A DNA stretch of 64,000 nt, from contig NC_092648.1 of the NCBI RefSeq assembly GCF_032118995.1, forward strand, positions 20,054,450-20,118,449. Direction: 5' to 3'. Positions 37,501 through 53,381 of the stretch are shown one piece after another (position 1 is the stretch's first letter; each line of letters starts with the position of its first letter). The position numbers were made by a program, and so were the translations under genes. The DNA comes from Asterias amurensis. Its lineage: Eukaryota > Echinodermata > Asteroidea > Forcipulatida > Asteriidae. The notes beneath the pieces are model-generated. The model searched no databases and was not told the origin of the DNA. It was given only the letters and a program-made list of their open reading frames with translations.

Positions 37501-40500
37501 TCTGGTAAAATGAAAGGTTGTGGTGCTTGGCTACTTCTGTGCTTAACCAGCTCTATGAAATTTGGCCCATGGGCCCAACAAAGATAGAGGCAGCAAAGGT
37601 TACAGATACTTTCATGCATCCATCTGACTATGTCTTTCACCTTAACACTACATGATAATGTACGTGCACTACATGCACTACGAATACACCATACAGTTAA
37701 ACCTAACTTACTGGACGTGATGAAGTTGCCATGACCTCGCCACCCAATGATAACATGTCCGCTTTAACCATGAACATACCTGGAATAAAACAACAAAGGG
37801 ATAACATGAACGTACATAAATTGATTATAAGTTGATTATAAGAAGGGAATGGTCAACCGAATCTGGTTGCACCATGATAGCATTTAACTTGAAGGTATAT
37901 CTTGGCAGTGGAAATGTTAACTTAATTCCATCCTCTAACTTCAGTTCATCCAATTTTGTCCAAGAACTTTGTCCAATTAATACTGTCGGGTATAATGATG
38001 TCCTTGATCACAAGTTACCAGTTTACATTTGAATTCCTCAGACTATTATACAGTTGCCATGTCACATGGTTCAGGGCAAGCTTTTGCTTAGCAAACAGCT
38101 ATACATGCACCATTTAACTATTTTTTCATTTCACTTCCAAATTTCCAAAATATACTTTTTTGAAGAATCATAAAATGCGACGTCTCACAACTCATCGTAC
38201 TCACCGAGGTTTTCATTGACCGGAGACTGAGGCATTTCCAACTCAAGCAGAACCTGGTATCTCTGACCACGCATCAACAACTGCAGCAATTTAAAAATGG
38301 ATAATGGCTAAGATCAGGGGAAGAAATGCATCTAAAGGAGTGTTGTGCTACCTTGGCCCGATTTCATAGAGCTGCTTAAGCACAAAAAGTAGCCAAGCAC
38401 AACAGAAGTATCCTTACTAGACAAGGTTACCAGCAAAATTATTGTGTAACATGTACAATTTGTGACTGGTATCGTGCTCATTTTGGCTTAGCGTAACAAA
38501 TTGTTGAGCAATATTTTCTACTTCTAAACGCAGCTCTTTCAAACTGGGCTCTGTTGTCCATCACAAAAAACTTGTACTCAAAAGATTGCTTTATAACATT
38601 AAAAACATAACCATTCAGAGGTCCATTCTTCATAAAACTAATCCACACCAAGTAATTGTGTTCCTGAGAAGGTTAAGTGCAAACATCCAATTTTTAATGA
38701 AACAAAGTCTCCATTTTATCAACAGACCAAAATTGTTGTACTATTGTCTCCTAAAGAGAAGCATTTCAACCGCTTGAATCAGCCAGAACACATCAACTAC
38801 TCATTTTCAAAGCCAACAAAAGAGATTTACATATATGAATGTATCACAGAGAAAGGTTTCTCTATGCTTGTAACGTTGTACCTGCAAGTTGAGAAGTATT
38901 GTCGACAACAAACTTTCAATAAGAAGCTTTAATACACATGTATGACTTGACTGTCATTGTATAATGGGTATAGCATCAGTAAAGTGTAGACATGACCCCT
39001 ATGACATGTATTTTGATGAACCCTGACCAGGCTAGTATTAGCTAAAGTGATATCACAATCCATTAACTATTTTGTGCATTGCAATTGTAAAGTGCAGATG
39101 GAAGGGCAATTGAAAAACAACAATGTGTAGGCTGCAAATAATAATGTAAATAATACTAGTTGAAACACGGCTTATAATGTAAAGCACCTAATCCATGTAG
39201 CTAATGGCGCTTTACAACATTCCAGTTCATTGGGCAAACTTTTAGAGGGGTTCAATTTATTTCAAACGATTCAATTGTTTTTAACTGTGAAGGCAATAGA
39301 CGTTCCCCTTCTGATTTCAATTCTGGTCTTTTACACAAAATTCCAGTAATTATTTTAAAATAAAAAGTCTTGCCCCCCCCCCCCAAAAAAAAATCAAAAA
39401 TTTGAGCTGTGACAATTGGTAATGGAGTTAAAAACTGCACACTTTCATTAAGTGCTTCAAAAACTTACGCTCGTCCCTCCTTCCAAGTTCTTCACCAGGG
39501 TTGTATTTACACTGGGGAACGGACAGTTCAGTTGGGTGCCATACTCCACACATGAACTGTATAAAAACAAAACCATAATTATACAAAATTAAATAAATAT
39601 GAAGAACTTGATTTCGACCACTGAGACAGTGGGATGACCAACAAACATTTTTGAATGTTTGGGCTTGCATTTAGTATTTTTATTTAATGTACGGGTCCAC
39701 AGACTTTGAACTTTGCCCCTTGGCTATTTTATTCAGAACTTTTCAAAAGGCACCATGGAAAAAGCACAGTGCACCACTTTAATTGCTGTTGTGCTAGAGC
39801 TAAACCTGAGGCGTGGTAACACTGTTCTCTTGAAAGACTTAAATCCAGTTTATATTTCATTTCTTTAACTTCTTTAACAAGAAGTTGTTTGGGGATGTTT
39901 TTTAGTGGGAGGGGGTATTATCTAAACCTGCTCAAATTACAAGTATGTTTTGGCTGGCTACCCAATCTCCCCAAATGAGCGGAACAACAGGAAAACAACC
40001 TATTTAAACAACATGCTCAACAAATACTGAGCAAACATGGTCACAAGAAAAGTCCTTGACATGTCTGGGTAATATATTAAGAATATTCATCTGTTGAGCA
40101 AAATTGGTTTGTCCAGGCATATTTTTGGTTCCTGAAAACAAAACCGGAGAAAACTTACATTACAAGGGCAGACCTACATGGTGTAGGCTGTAATTGACTT
40201 TTCAGGCCTTATTAATTAATAACAATGACTGTTACTGATTTTTCTGAGGGGAAAATTTCGGAAAACAGACTTTTAAAGTAGACAGAATTTCATGCCGTTT
40301 GTAATACTACAAAGAAAACTTTAAGGTTAAACGCCATTGGTGCTTTAAAATTCATTACTTATACCATGCTTATACCACCGGTCTTTAAACAGAGATGAGT
40401 GTCTAGTAGGTATAAACCCTAAAATTGTGCTAAGCGTGAAACTCTTCAAAGAATCAGTGTCTAGTGTACCCTGGAATTCTGTGAATTGTGTGGCAGCATT

Positions 40501-43244
40501 TTATATTAAACAAAAGCTAAGGACGAATGTCTGTACACAAAGAATGGTGTCTAGGTATAGACCTAAATACAATACCCTGAAACTTTGTGTATTATGTAAC
40601 AGCATTAACTTAAACAAAAGCTAAGGACAACTTCACAAAGACTTGTGTCCAGGTCGACATATGTACCCTGGGCAGCGCTGAAGGACTGCACACAAAGACT
40701 TCACCTTGCATTCACAATACTGTCTGGCCTGTCAAAGGTGGATATTGATCAAAGCCAACAATGCACATGTCTGGGTATTCAATCATGGCTGCAGGTTTGG
40801 TGAGGCACTCAAGAAAAGAAAATTGTTTACAAACCCATGTACAACTCAAAACACAACCCATGTCTAGTAGATGATAATTTTGATTCCCATTCATATACCT
40901 TTTTGGTAAAAAAACATAAACAGTAAACAACTCCTTATAAGGGAATGCTATGCGCGTCGCGCGTATCCCGTGATGTGGCACAACTGTTTCAGCCATTGCT
41001 CTCGACCAATAGGAATCAAGGAACTGTCTTATAAGCACAGGTGCAAGCTCGCGTGTCACGCCCATGTTTCAACATTTTTTAATGGTCATAAACAAAGGTT
41101 TATACACACCCACGAGACGCGCTCTTCACCAATAGGAATAGCGCAACTGTCAGAGAAGTATATGTATGAATTCCTATTTTTCAAGAGGAATTTAGAAGAG
41201 TAGCCTATAGATCTATTAAAACCTGCATAAATCATTGAATCCCGGTCATCCAATTCTTACAGACATAAAATTTCATCATTGAGAGTGTACTTTTGCAAAG
41301 AGTACTTCCACTGAAAAATATTAGTCTATTGGAAACTTTTGAAGGAGTACCAAGGCAAATAGAGGCCTACATGGGCAATGGATACCATACGCCTCTCTTA
41401 ATATTTATGCATGAGGTACGTCACAATGCTAACTCAAGACGAGGCGATGGGCGTAGCCACTGCAAGTGATTGGGGAAGTGCGCCCATAGCCTCATTTTGG
41501 GTAAGAATTATGGCATCATGCATAAGTATTAAGAGAGGCGTATGGCATCTGTGACCTCTGTCTAAAATCCTGACCAGTTCTTAATGAACTTTTTTTGCAA
41601 TTTTCAGAGCAGACAAATGAATTGAAGCTCATGTTTGTTTTATTTTTTGCTACCCTCAATAAAATCAACCATCTCTTTGCATTTGGAAACTGTATCAACT
41701 TGATGTGTAGTAATCAAAGACATAGTACAAAGCTCCAAGAATTCCTGAACGATTAATGCTGGTATACAGCGACACTTCAGGAATTGTTTATTTTGTGACA
41801 CAAATAGGCCTACTCAGCAAATGGAAAAACCATAAATCATGGTTCGAAAAAATCACACAAAATTATTGGAAAAATAGATAAATCTTCAATTACTGCTTTT
41901 TCTAAAAACTGCTAAAATGTGAAAATTTGTAGTGTTCTTCTCATCCAGTGACAGGTTTGAGCTACGAGCCCTGTTGTCTTATATTCTTGCTTTAACCAAC
42001 TGTCTTGGTAAATGTAAATTAACACTTTAAAAATATTCAAATGTAAAAATAAATATTACGTTGACAAAATTAATGGTTATAACGAGTGAATCCTTTAAGT
42101 ACGCAAGTACATCCAAGCATGTTTTTGTTTTATTTTTTGTTTGAAGGGGGTTGGGGGAGGGTTTCCAAAAATATTATTACATAAATTCACAATGTTTGAT
42201 GCTAAATAATGACAGCTGCATGGTAGCATGGTAGCTGCAATAACCCTATTCCTAGCTCTTTTCTTAATAAAGCTAGCCGTTTCATACTTCCTGTGAATGC
42301 GATACGAATGTTGACGTCACAAATTCACAATGAATAATTCGCAGCAGTTGGGTTGTGCTCAACTCTCCTGCAAATATCACAGCAAAACAGAGTTCGCATC
42401 ACATTCGCAGGAAGTATGAACTGGTTATGGTCACACCCCCTTGACTCAACAGGACAATCAAAGACACACTTACTTTGCATGCACTAATTATTTTAGTTCA
42501 TAATCACAAACATGTTTTTCAAGAACACAAGAAACGAGCTAATTGCGATAACGTAACCCTCCTCCCGACGGCCGCCGGGCAGCCGTCGGGAGGAGGGTTA
42601 CATTATTGCGGCCGTCGGGAGGAGGGTTACGTTATCGCAACTAGAAATGAGCGTGTCAATTTGGTTGTCTTGAAATTTGCTTTTTATTAAGGAATGACAA
42701 AAATAATTCACATTGATTGCAACCCACTGTTTCAAGATGGGTCCATGTCATGCACGGGTTATCATAACACTGACCTGTGCGATGTCGTGAAAATTAGCAA
42801 ATATTATGTGCGCAGATGTAGGCCGTATTGTCATAAAATTAAACACGAACATGTGCGCATACATGCAATTAATTTATTTAAATACATTGCCAAATAAATA
42901 TGTATGCGCACATTATTTGCGAAAGTCGACATTGCGTAATAGTACCAGACTACAGCCTAAAAGTCTGCGCACATTTTGACCATTTTGCCAAAAATGTCCC
43001 TTCCACGGCCACACCATACAAACCTGAACTGCAAAAAGACAGGGCTGATGTGTGCAACTGTAGGCATGTAAGCATAGTAGAAACTTCCATACAGGAAAAG
43101 TGAAATCCACAGCTGTAGTGTGCCAAGCATGAGAAAACCCATCACTTTCAATGTTGTGCCTTTCAACCAAGAAACCCAGCGGTCTTTTCCCGTCGCAACA
43201 GACTCCATCACTGCGTTTGCTTTCCTACGGAGAATTCCCGACAT
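34589..43244 (-). CDS. BSCL2: seipin (BSCL2), lipid-droplet assembly protein
   Basis: Complete eight-exon gene, 509 aa: exons in reading order 43024-43244, 39469-39556, 38205-38280, 37712-37779, 37008-37142, 36639-36736, 35926-36143, 34589-35214; all GT-AG, phases agree, stop TAG. Seipin forms ER-membrane rings at ER-lipid-droplet contacts. Visible: first membrane segment about residues 30-53, ending in the family motif [20 protein letters not shown]; lumenal domain in exons 2-6, with the conserved glycosylation sequon at Asn91 (SVNTTL; human NVS) and [23 protein letters not shown]; second membrane segment about 236-260 ([20 protein letters not shown]). The cytosolic tail, about 250 residues, is acidic and contains a two-unit internal repeat. 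The start at 43244 ([10 protein letters not shown]) is chosen because it matches family length; an in-frame ATG at 43352 could add 36 residues, like the long human isoform. Head-to-head with the CENPV-like gene. Confidence 0.95.
34651..35062 (-). repeat. two-unit internal repeat in the seipin tail
   Basis: Unit 1 (34851-35062) encodes [18 protein letters not shown]..., DVQEKVE..., then [17 protein letters not shown]. Unit 2 (34651-34838) encodes [17 protein letters not shown]..., DVQEKVE..., then [17 protein letters not shown]. Both DNA and protein are similar, so a segment of the last exon was duplicated in frame. The tail is Glu-rich. Confidence 0.85.
37393..37568. repeat. family D hairpin element (seipin intron)
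   Basis: Left AGGGGCTATTTTGAAAGAGC, right CAGCTCTATGAAATTTGGCC; about 176 bp, diverged. Confidence 0.6.
38353..38551. repeat. family D hairpin element (seipin intron)
   Basis: GGCCCGATTTCATAGAGCTG to GCAGCTCTTTCAAACTGGGC; about 198 bp, with CTTAAGCACAAAAAGTAGCC in the arm. Confidence 0.7.
40925..41141 (+). repeat. dispersed repeat, inverted partner of 44536-44763
   Basis: AACAACTCCTTATAAGGGAA, then GCGCGTCGCGCGTATC, GCTCTCGACCAATAGGAAT and ACACCCACGAGACGCGCTC. The same modules occur in reverse order and orientation at 44536-44763. It is non-coding. The pair brackets the first exons of seipin and the CENPV-like gene. Confidence 0.75.
41385..41545. repeat. palindromic element
   Basis: CCATACGCCTCTCTTAATAT at the left and its inverse at the right (about 41512-41545), with ATGCATGA at both inner arm ends. 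A half copy lies at about 48450-48518, sharing CCATAGCCTCATTTTGGGTA. Seipin intron 1. Confidence 0.7.
42279..42427. repeat. family C MITE (copy 2)
   Basis: CATACTTCCTGTGAATGCGA at the left and CACATTCGCAGGAAGTATGA at the right; interior GTTGACGTCACAAATTCACA shared with the copy at 52776. About 149 bp, seipin intron 1. Confidence 0.75.
42541..42643. repeat. GC-rich compound hairpin
   Basis: The string GGCCGTCGGGAGGAGGGTTA occurs on plus and its inverse at the left, with a second internal copy: left arm 42542-42576, middle copy 42573-42609, right arm 42607-42643. Related, weaker hairpins are at about 26171-26250 and 15463-15502. Seipin intron 1. Confidence 0.7.
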
Positions 43245-46882
<3,638 letters not shown>

Positions 46883-46968
46883 TCAATCAACCAAGAAAAT
46901 AGTTGAAAGGATCCTCTTGTGAATTGTCAATTTCAAGATGGGTGTTTTTCACTGGTAGACAACTTTAA

Positions 46969-47708
46969 AGGTACTGGACACCATTGGTAATTACTCAAAG
47001 TAATTGTCGGCATAAAACATTACTATTAAGAGCTGTTGATAGTATAACACATTGTAAGAAACAAGTCCCTCTGAAATAACATAGTTTTTGAGAAAGGGGT
47101 AATTTCTCACAAATATTTAAAGGCAGTGGGCAATATTGGTAATTATTCAAAATAATTATTAGCATAGAACCTTACCTGGTAATGAGTAGTAGGGAGACGT
47201 TGATGGTATAAAACATGGTTAGAAACGGCTCCCTCTGAAGTGAAGTAGTTTTTGAGAAAGAAGTAATTTTCCTCAAATTTTATTTTGAGACCTCAGATTT
47301 AGAGCTTGACGTCTCGAAATCAAGCATCTGAAAGCACACAACTTTCGTGTGACAAGGGTGTTTTTTCTTTCATAGTTGTCTGGCACCTTCGACGACCAAT
47401 TGAGCTGAAATATCACAGGTTTTTTTTTTTGTGCATATGTTGAAATACACCCAAGTGACAAGACTGGTCTTTGACAATTACCAATAGTGTGCAGTGTCTT
47501 CAAAAACTTCAGGCCTGAAATATTTGTAGGCACAAGCAAAACAATTAGTGCAACAAGGGTGTCTTTTATTTCATTATTCTCTTTCAACTTTGATGACCAA
47601 CTTATTCAAAATTTTCACAGGCTTGTTATTTTATGCATATCTTGGGATACACCAAGTGAGAAAACTGGTCTTTGACAATTACCTAAGGTGTCCACATGTC
47701 CAGTGCTT
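46969..47708 (+). repeat. family A MITE with another family A copy inserted in it
   Basis: Outer element: AGGTACTGGACACCATTGG at 46969, resuming at about 47507 and ending CCAGTGCTT before TTAA at 47709. Inner element: 47121 (AGGCAGTGGGCAATATTGG, preceded by TTAA 47117-47120) to about 47498. The outer one is older and differs by subfamily. It begins 86 bases after the CENPV-like stop, so may be in its 3' UTR. Confidence 0.75.
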
Positions 47709-48191
47709 TTAAAGGCCCTGAAAATCTAATAGTCTGTTTGACATCATCTGATTCTAATCAACTTGTTGCTTTATTGAACTTCATCATGTCTGGGTGGAGT
47801 TTGAACAGTCTAACAAAACATACCAAAAGCTAAAGAGACTAGACTTGTGGACAAGTTGTTAAATTGTTGTCAAGGTGATATCGAAATGGCTCCCCATCTC
47901 TCTCTCTTAAATATCTTGAGAGACTGTTGCTAAATGAAAGACTATTGTTCTAACTAATTCGAACACTTGAGAAAACTGGTCTTTGACAATTACCTAAGGT
48001 GTCCACATATCCAGTGCTTTTAAAGGCCCTGAAAATCTAATAGTCTGTTTGACATCATCTGATTCTAATCAACTTGTTGCTTTATTGAACTTCATCATGT
48101 CTGGGTGAAGTTTGAACAGTCTAACAAAACATACCAAAAGCTAAAGAGACTAGACTTGTGGACAAGTTGTTAAATTTCTGTCATGGTGATA
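47658..48191 (+). repeat. segmental duplication, about 222 bp unit
   Basis: 47658-47881 and 47969-48191 are nearly identical (GAGAAAACTGGTCTTTGACA, CTGATTCTAATCAACTTGTT, AGACTAGACTTGTGGACAAG). The duplicated block includes the right end of the outer family A element and its flank, so it postdates that insertion. A short inverse of the far end (TTAACAACTTGTCCACAAG) lies near 48350. Confidence 0.85.
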
Positions 48192-48629
48192 GGGAGAACG
48201 CTCGGAATACTGCTGCTCTGCGCAAGACTATTGCTCTCACCACTACAGCCCAATTTGAATGGGAAGCAGTTTGGAGCAAGCAGCCTCGCGTGAGAGCAGT
48301 GATAGCAGTATAACGCTCTCATCGCGGTTGGACTATCACAGCAACAAAAAATTAACAACTTGTCCACAAGACTGGTTAAAGACCAACATTACCACAATGG
48401 CTGAAATCAATTTAAACCAATTTTCAATCCACAAGAAAAATGGGGGACGTGCACCCATAGCCTCATTTTGGGTAAGAATTATGACGTCATGCATAATTAA
48501 TATTAAGAGAGGCGTATCTTGTGAAACACGCTTGACATAAGCGCAGAATTCCCTGCTTCCACAAGCGTCGTACGCATAGTAAACAGAGCCATGAAATTGG
48601 GGGCTCTAGTGCAGGCTGTGTGTACTTAA

Positions 48630-49007
48630 AGGCAGTGGACACTATTGGTTATTACTCAAAATAATAATCATCACAAAACCTTTCTTTATTACCAGTAAGG
48701 GGAGAGGTTGATAGTATAAAACATTGTGAGAAACATCTCCCTCTGAAGTGGAGTAGTTTTCGAGAAAGAATTAATTTTCCAAGAATTTAATTTCGAGACC
48801 TCAAGTTTAGAACTTGAGGTCTCGAAATCAAGCATCAGAAAGCACACAACTTTGTGTGACAAGGGTGTTTTTTTCTTTCATTATTATCTCGCAATTTCTA
48901 CAACCGATTGAGCTCAAATTTTCACAGGTTTGTTATTTTATGCATATGTTGAGATACAGCAAGTGAGAAGACTGGTCTTTGACAATTACCAATAGTTTCC
49001 ACTGTCT
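48630..49007 (+). repeat. TTAA-flanked MITE, family A (copy 5)
   Basis: AGGCAGTGGACACTATTGG to TTTCCACTGTCT, TTAA at 48626-48629 and 49008-49011. Interior hairpin GAGACCTCAAGTTTAGAACT/CTTGAGGTCTCG is well preserved. Confidence 0.88.
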
Positions 49008-49539
49008 TTAAAATAAAACATTAAATCCTGGGGAATTCCCGAATTTACAAGAGCTTTTCTTTCTTGCAGTTAGCACACACATGATCAGCCATGAAAGCAC
49101 AGGTTTTTATCAATGATCGTACGATCTTTGGTTTTCATTGCACCACCATGCATGGACTGTACATGAACATGTACACCGACCCATGTGAAATAAAAGGTTT
49201 TTTAATTTTTTTATTATGGCTCCATGAAATCACATGTTTCAACCCATAGAGCTATTCTAATAACATGATAATAGCTTTAATAATAGGGGAACACTGGCCC
49301 AGCGAGAAATGATATACGATGAATGATGTTGTCTTGCAGCCAATTTGCGACTCGCCATTATGTGCGCCCTCTATGTTCATTTATGGTCAGTTCGTAAAAA
49401 CTTTTGTTCGTTGATTCTGAAATTTGTCCTTTACGAAATTTGTCCTTTACAAAATTTGTCCTTTTTTTTTACGTAGCTTGTGCAATTTTAGTTTACGTTG
49501 GTGGTTTTTATAGGTAAGAATTAATAAAAAATATATATA

Positions 49540-49940
49540 AAGTGTAATTTTTTTAAGGATAATTTTTTGATTTTTTATTTAAAAACATTTCATGTTGTGT
49601 AATTATTTTTCAGGGCAAACATTTTTTATTATTAACTTTTTTTTTAATTTGGTGAATTTTTTTTTCTAATGGATTATTTTTTTGGATTGTTTTCTTGTTA
49701 ATTTAAAAACATTTCGTGTAATTATTTTTAAGGGACAAACATTTCTTTTATTATTAATTTGTTTTTATTTAGTGTCATTTTTTTCTAATTGAGTATTTTT
49801 TTGGAAAGTTTTCTTTTATTGTTTATTTAAAAACATTTTCGTTGTATTCATTTTTAAAGGGACAAACATTTTTATAACATTTTTATTATAACCTTTTTTT
49901 AAATTTAGTGTAATTTTTTTTCTAGTGGATTATATTTTTT
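49540..49940 (+). repeat. AT-rich tandem repeat, about 115-125 bp period
   Basis: Three-plus units each carry TTATTTAAAAACATTT, GTGTAATTATTTTT, AGGGACAAACATTT, a T-rich tract and TCTAATGGATTATTTT. Just upstream (49430-49462) a 16-bp motif, GAAATTTGTCCTTTAC, is repeated three times. No gene is seen between 49010 and 50700. Confidence 0.75.
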
Positions 49941-50892
49941 TAAATTATTTCAAGTTTTGACTAATTGTTCATCTTTTCCCTTTAGTCTAAATTAACAGTA
50001 TGCTGTTTTTTATACTTTTATTTTTTTCAATTGAAACTTTTAGTGCTCTGTATTTACGATCAACACATAAATTTTGTTTGTTTATTATTGGTATTATTGT
50101 TTATCTTTAATTAATTGTAATTATTCTTTGATTTTCGCTTTTTATGTTAGTTTTCAAAGATATAGTTAGTTTTTATTTTATTAAGCTTTTGGCCCTTTTG
50201 GCCGCCCATACATTTCAGAGTCAAGTAAATTCATGTCGGTGTTGCATTTTATTAGATTTGTCAGTCAACTCATGGAGCTCCATGGTCAACTCAAGTTCAT
50301 ATCTTGGGAATGAAATTTGTTGCATTTGACTGAGTTCATGGTCCTACACATTAGCCAAAGTCACCGCTACACATGTACGTGCCTACTGTTGTCAGGGCCA
50401 GCACCCTTGATCAGTCCTGTCCTAACAAAAACAACATGCCTGCACAATGCAACAAAATTCCTTGTTGCATTTGGTATGATCCTCATTTCAACTGTGTTGC
50501 ATACTGTTGTATTTGGCAGGGTATGTAGAGAGGGACCTAATGATGGTCAGGGTTTTTAGCTGTGATTTGGGGGTCTGTATATTGCTACACTTTGGCACTA
50601 TTTGAGAAGGAAATTTTTTTTTTACTACTTGGTAACTTACTCGGTATTAACTTTAAAATGAGTGAGTTTTTAGACAGAAAAATTATCACAAATTTATGAT
50701 AAGGGGATTAAACTTACAATGGATAAACAGACTCTTGTGTGCAGTGTAGTGTATTTGTGTAGTCTGGAGTCGGGTTGTTGAGCATGGTATTCGTGTGACG
50801 TCAGAGGTCAGATCGTCTATATAAAGTGAAATACATAACTCAACTTGGTAATAACCTCTTTTTGTACTGCGTATGAATTTTGATTTGTTGAT

Positions 50893-51240
50893 TTTCAAAG
50901 ACCAGTCTTCTCACTTGGTGTATCTCAACATATTCATAAAATAACAAACCAGTGAAAATTTGAGCTCAATTGGTCATCGAAGTTGCGCGATAATAATGAA
51001 AGAAAAAACATCCTTGTTACACGAAGTTGTGTGCTTTCAGGTGCTTGATTTCGAGACCTCAATTCTAAATCTGAGATCCCAAAAATCAAATTTGTGGAAA
51101 ATTACTTCTACTTTACTTCAGAGGGAGCCGGTTCCCACAATGTTTTATACTACATGTAGCAACCTCTCCCCATTACTTGTTACCTAGTAAGGTGTTATGC
51201 AAATAATTATTTTGAGTAATTACGAATAGTGTCCGCTGCC
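50893..51240 (-). repeat. family A MITE, reversed and truncated (copy 6)
   Basis: Reversed family A sequence: AAAGACCAGTCTTCTCACTT at the left, GTAATTACGAATAGTGTCCG at the right, without the terminal TTAA. It sits directly upstream of the damaged JKAMP piece. Confidence 0.8.
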
Positions 51241-52094
51241 CCACGTTGATACTTTCTCTGGTACACCAAGAGATGAGGAAGAATGCAACAGAGAAAAAGG
51301 AGTTTTTAAAGTTGAGTTATTTGTTGAATATACATCAGCACATTTCCTTTCAATGCTTTTCTTTCAATATTTTTTAAACAGTTCACCCCTGTTGGACTGT
51401 TTTGGTTTGTTTCTCCATAATAATATTTCTGACAAATGGCTCATTTAGCTTGATCCCATGGCTACAAATGTGGCTCTTCGTGAAAACGTAGACAAATTAT
51501 AATATGATCACCAATTTTACCTCTATAGGCTCAATCAGGAGTAGTGTTAGAATAACCGCCCTACTGCATTCTATGATTGCAGCTCCAAGAAGTATCAAGA
51601 TACTGCCAAAAATAAAAACACAAATCTTTTGTCAGGATTTTCAGAATTCGAAGGTTTAGGTGCAAAGGATCAGGTTATAATAATATTTAAGTACGATTGG
51701 AACCTAATGGAGAATACACAGTTAGGTGTGTCACAACACCAAGGAGAAGGACAGGAATTATCTCTCTTGTGAATTTAGGTGGTTTTGAATAGAACTGGTG
51801 TTTAACAACTCTGCTCCTGTTTAACAACTCTTTCTCCTTTCGGCAAGTAACTCTTTTGATACAACAATCGATCAGTGCAGATCAGTGCAGACAATGACCA
51901 TTCCTATCAACGGGAAACAAAACATTCACTTGCAGAAATGGCGCCTATTGCGTATTTCACATTCCAACAATAAATAAAGCTTCAGTTACGCATCTTGCGA
52001 CTTCGGCGCTCTATAATCATTGGTTTTAAGCAGCCACACTGTCTGTCTCAGAAATGGATACCAAGCAACGCTTATTTTTGCTTAACTTGGGGAG

Positions 52095-52255
52095 GTTGTG
52101 CTTTCTGCTTTACCAGCCAGGCTTCTGATGGATACCCAAGCCTACATCCGTATGGACTGTCAAATGGTTTTACCCTGTTTCAGCCCCAGGAGTAGGTGGC
52201 CCACACCTTGAAGTGGCATTCAGGCCTTGTGTGTCTGGGGACTTGCATTGAAAGA
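52095..52255 (+). repeat. tRNA-derived SINE, tail fragment
   Basis: Has CCAGGCTTCTGATGGATACC, CCTGTTTCAGCCCCAGGAGT and CCTTGAAGTGGCATTCAG as in the tail of the copy at 29365. The head is absent. Confidence 0.6.
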
Positions 52256-52775
52256 ATAAATAAACAAACATATTACAAAAAACGTGACATAACAGTGTGA
52301 GTGAGCTCACCGGTATCCTTTGGAGAAGAAGTCAATGAAAAATAGATGCAGACCAAGCGAGAGAACAACCATGAATCCAATATACAGCCAGTCGTACACT
52401 ATCGGAGATGACGTACAAGGCACGCAGATCGACTCATTGTTCCTGAAGAAGAAATTAATAAAAGATAGACAGATAAATAGATATACAAATTTTAGTGTCA
52501 CACACTGTAAATGAAAATGGCCTCGATTCAGTAAGACAAAACACTACAAAATACAAAATTTCAACAAACTGACAGTTCAACGACAATGGCTAATGACCTG
52601 ACTATTGTCTTCTTTCTGTGGATAAAAATAGTGAAAAAACTAATACAGTGGAAATAAATCCATTTTGACAATGGCATTGATGTCGCCTGGAGAAGTTGAA
52701 AAGAATGTAACTTAAAGTTAGCCCATCCTGTGTGCCTTACATACAGAGATGTGCGGTTCTATTTTTTGTACAGTG

Positions 52776-52972
52776 AAGCCCGGTTCATACTTCCCGCGAA
52801 TTCATGCGAATGCGAATCTAGTGTTGACGTCACAAATTTGCAACAAATAATTCGCAGCGGGCAACTCTGAGCAACTCAATTGTGAATATTGCTACAAAAG
52901 GAGAGTTATGACATCGAATTCACATCAAATTCGCATCGCATTCGCATTCGCAGGAAGTATGAACCGGGCTTT
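52776..52972. repeat. family C MITE (complete copy)
   Basis: AAGCCCGGTTCATACTTCC to GGAAGTATGAACCGGGCTTT, with GAATTC/GCGAATGCGAA arms and interior GTTGACGTCACAAATTTGCA. About 197 bp, between JKAMP exons. Confidence 0.85.
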
Positions 52973-53261
52973 AGACCTAATAGACATAGTACTAAATACA
53001 TTCAAGTGCAGTGTTAAGATATAGTAGGCTGTGTACTGTCAGGCCTGGAATTAAACAGAGGTCATGACCTGTTGCCCCTGGTCTTGGCCTTGGTGCCCCT
53101 TCAAAAGTTTCAAAAAGACTTCCAGATTTTTCGATGGAAGTGCCCTTTGCAAAAATGAAAATGGCCTTGCCCCCTCAAAGATGAAATGCCAGGCCTGTAT
53201 TGTATAATGAATGGAGTCAAACAATGAGCAACTACAACTTACAATAAGCCAATACCAGCTT

Positions 53262-53381
53262 ACCCTACTCCTAGAACTATGAGGTTCGTTCTGCTATCAT
53301 CTCCACGAATATTCGTTCTGCTATCGCCTCCACGAACAATTCGTGAAGACGATAGCGGAACGAACCTCATAGTTCCAGGAG
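53262..53381. repeat. hairpin element inserted at a JKAMP splice donor
   Basis: ACTCCTAGAACTATGAGGTT at the left and its inverse at the right, with an internal repeat of GTTCTGCTATC/GAACG. The flanks AGCTTACCC (53258 side) and AGCTACCC (53384-53391) look like a duplicated target. On the minus strand this target contains the donor GGGTAGCT, so a donor-like GT is present on each side of the insertion. Confidence 0.7.

Noticed and set aside
50317-50559. 80-codon plus-strand frame with a membrane-like segment ending at a GTATGT
   Set aside because: No acceptor or family match; weak resemblance of its hydrophobic stretch to PIGF is only compositional.
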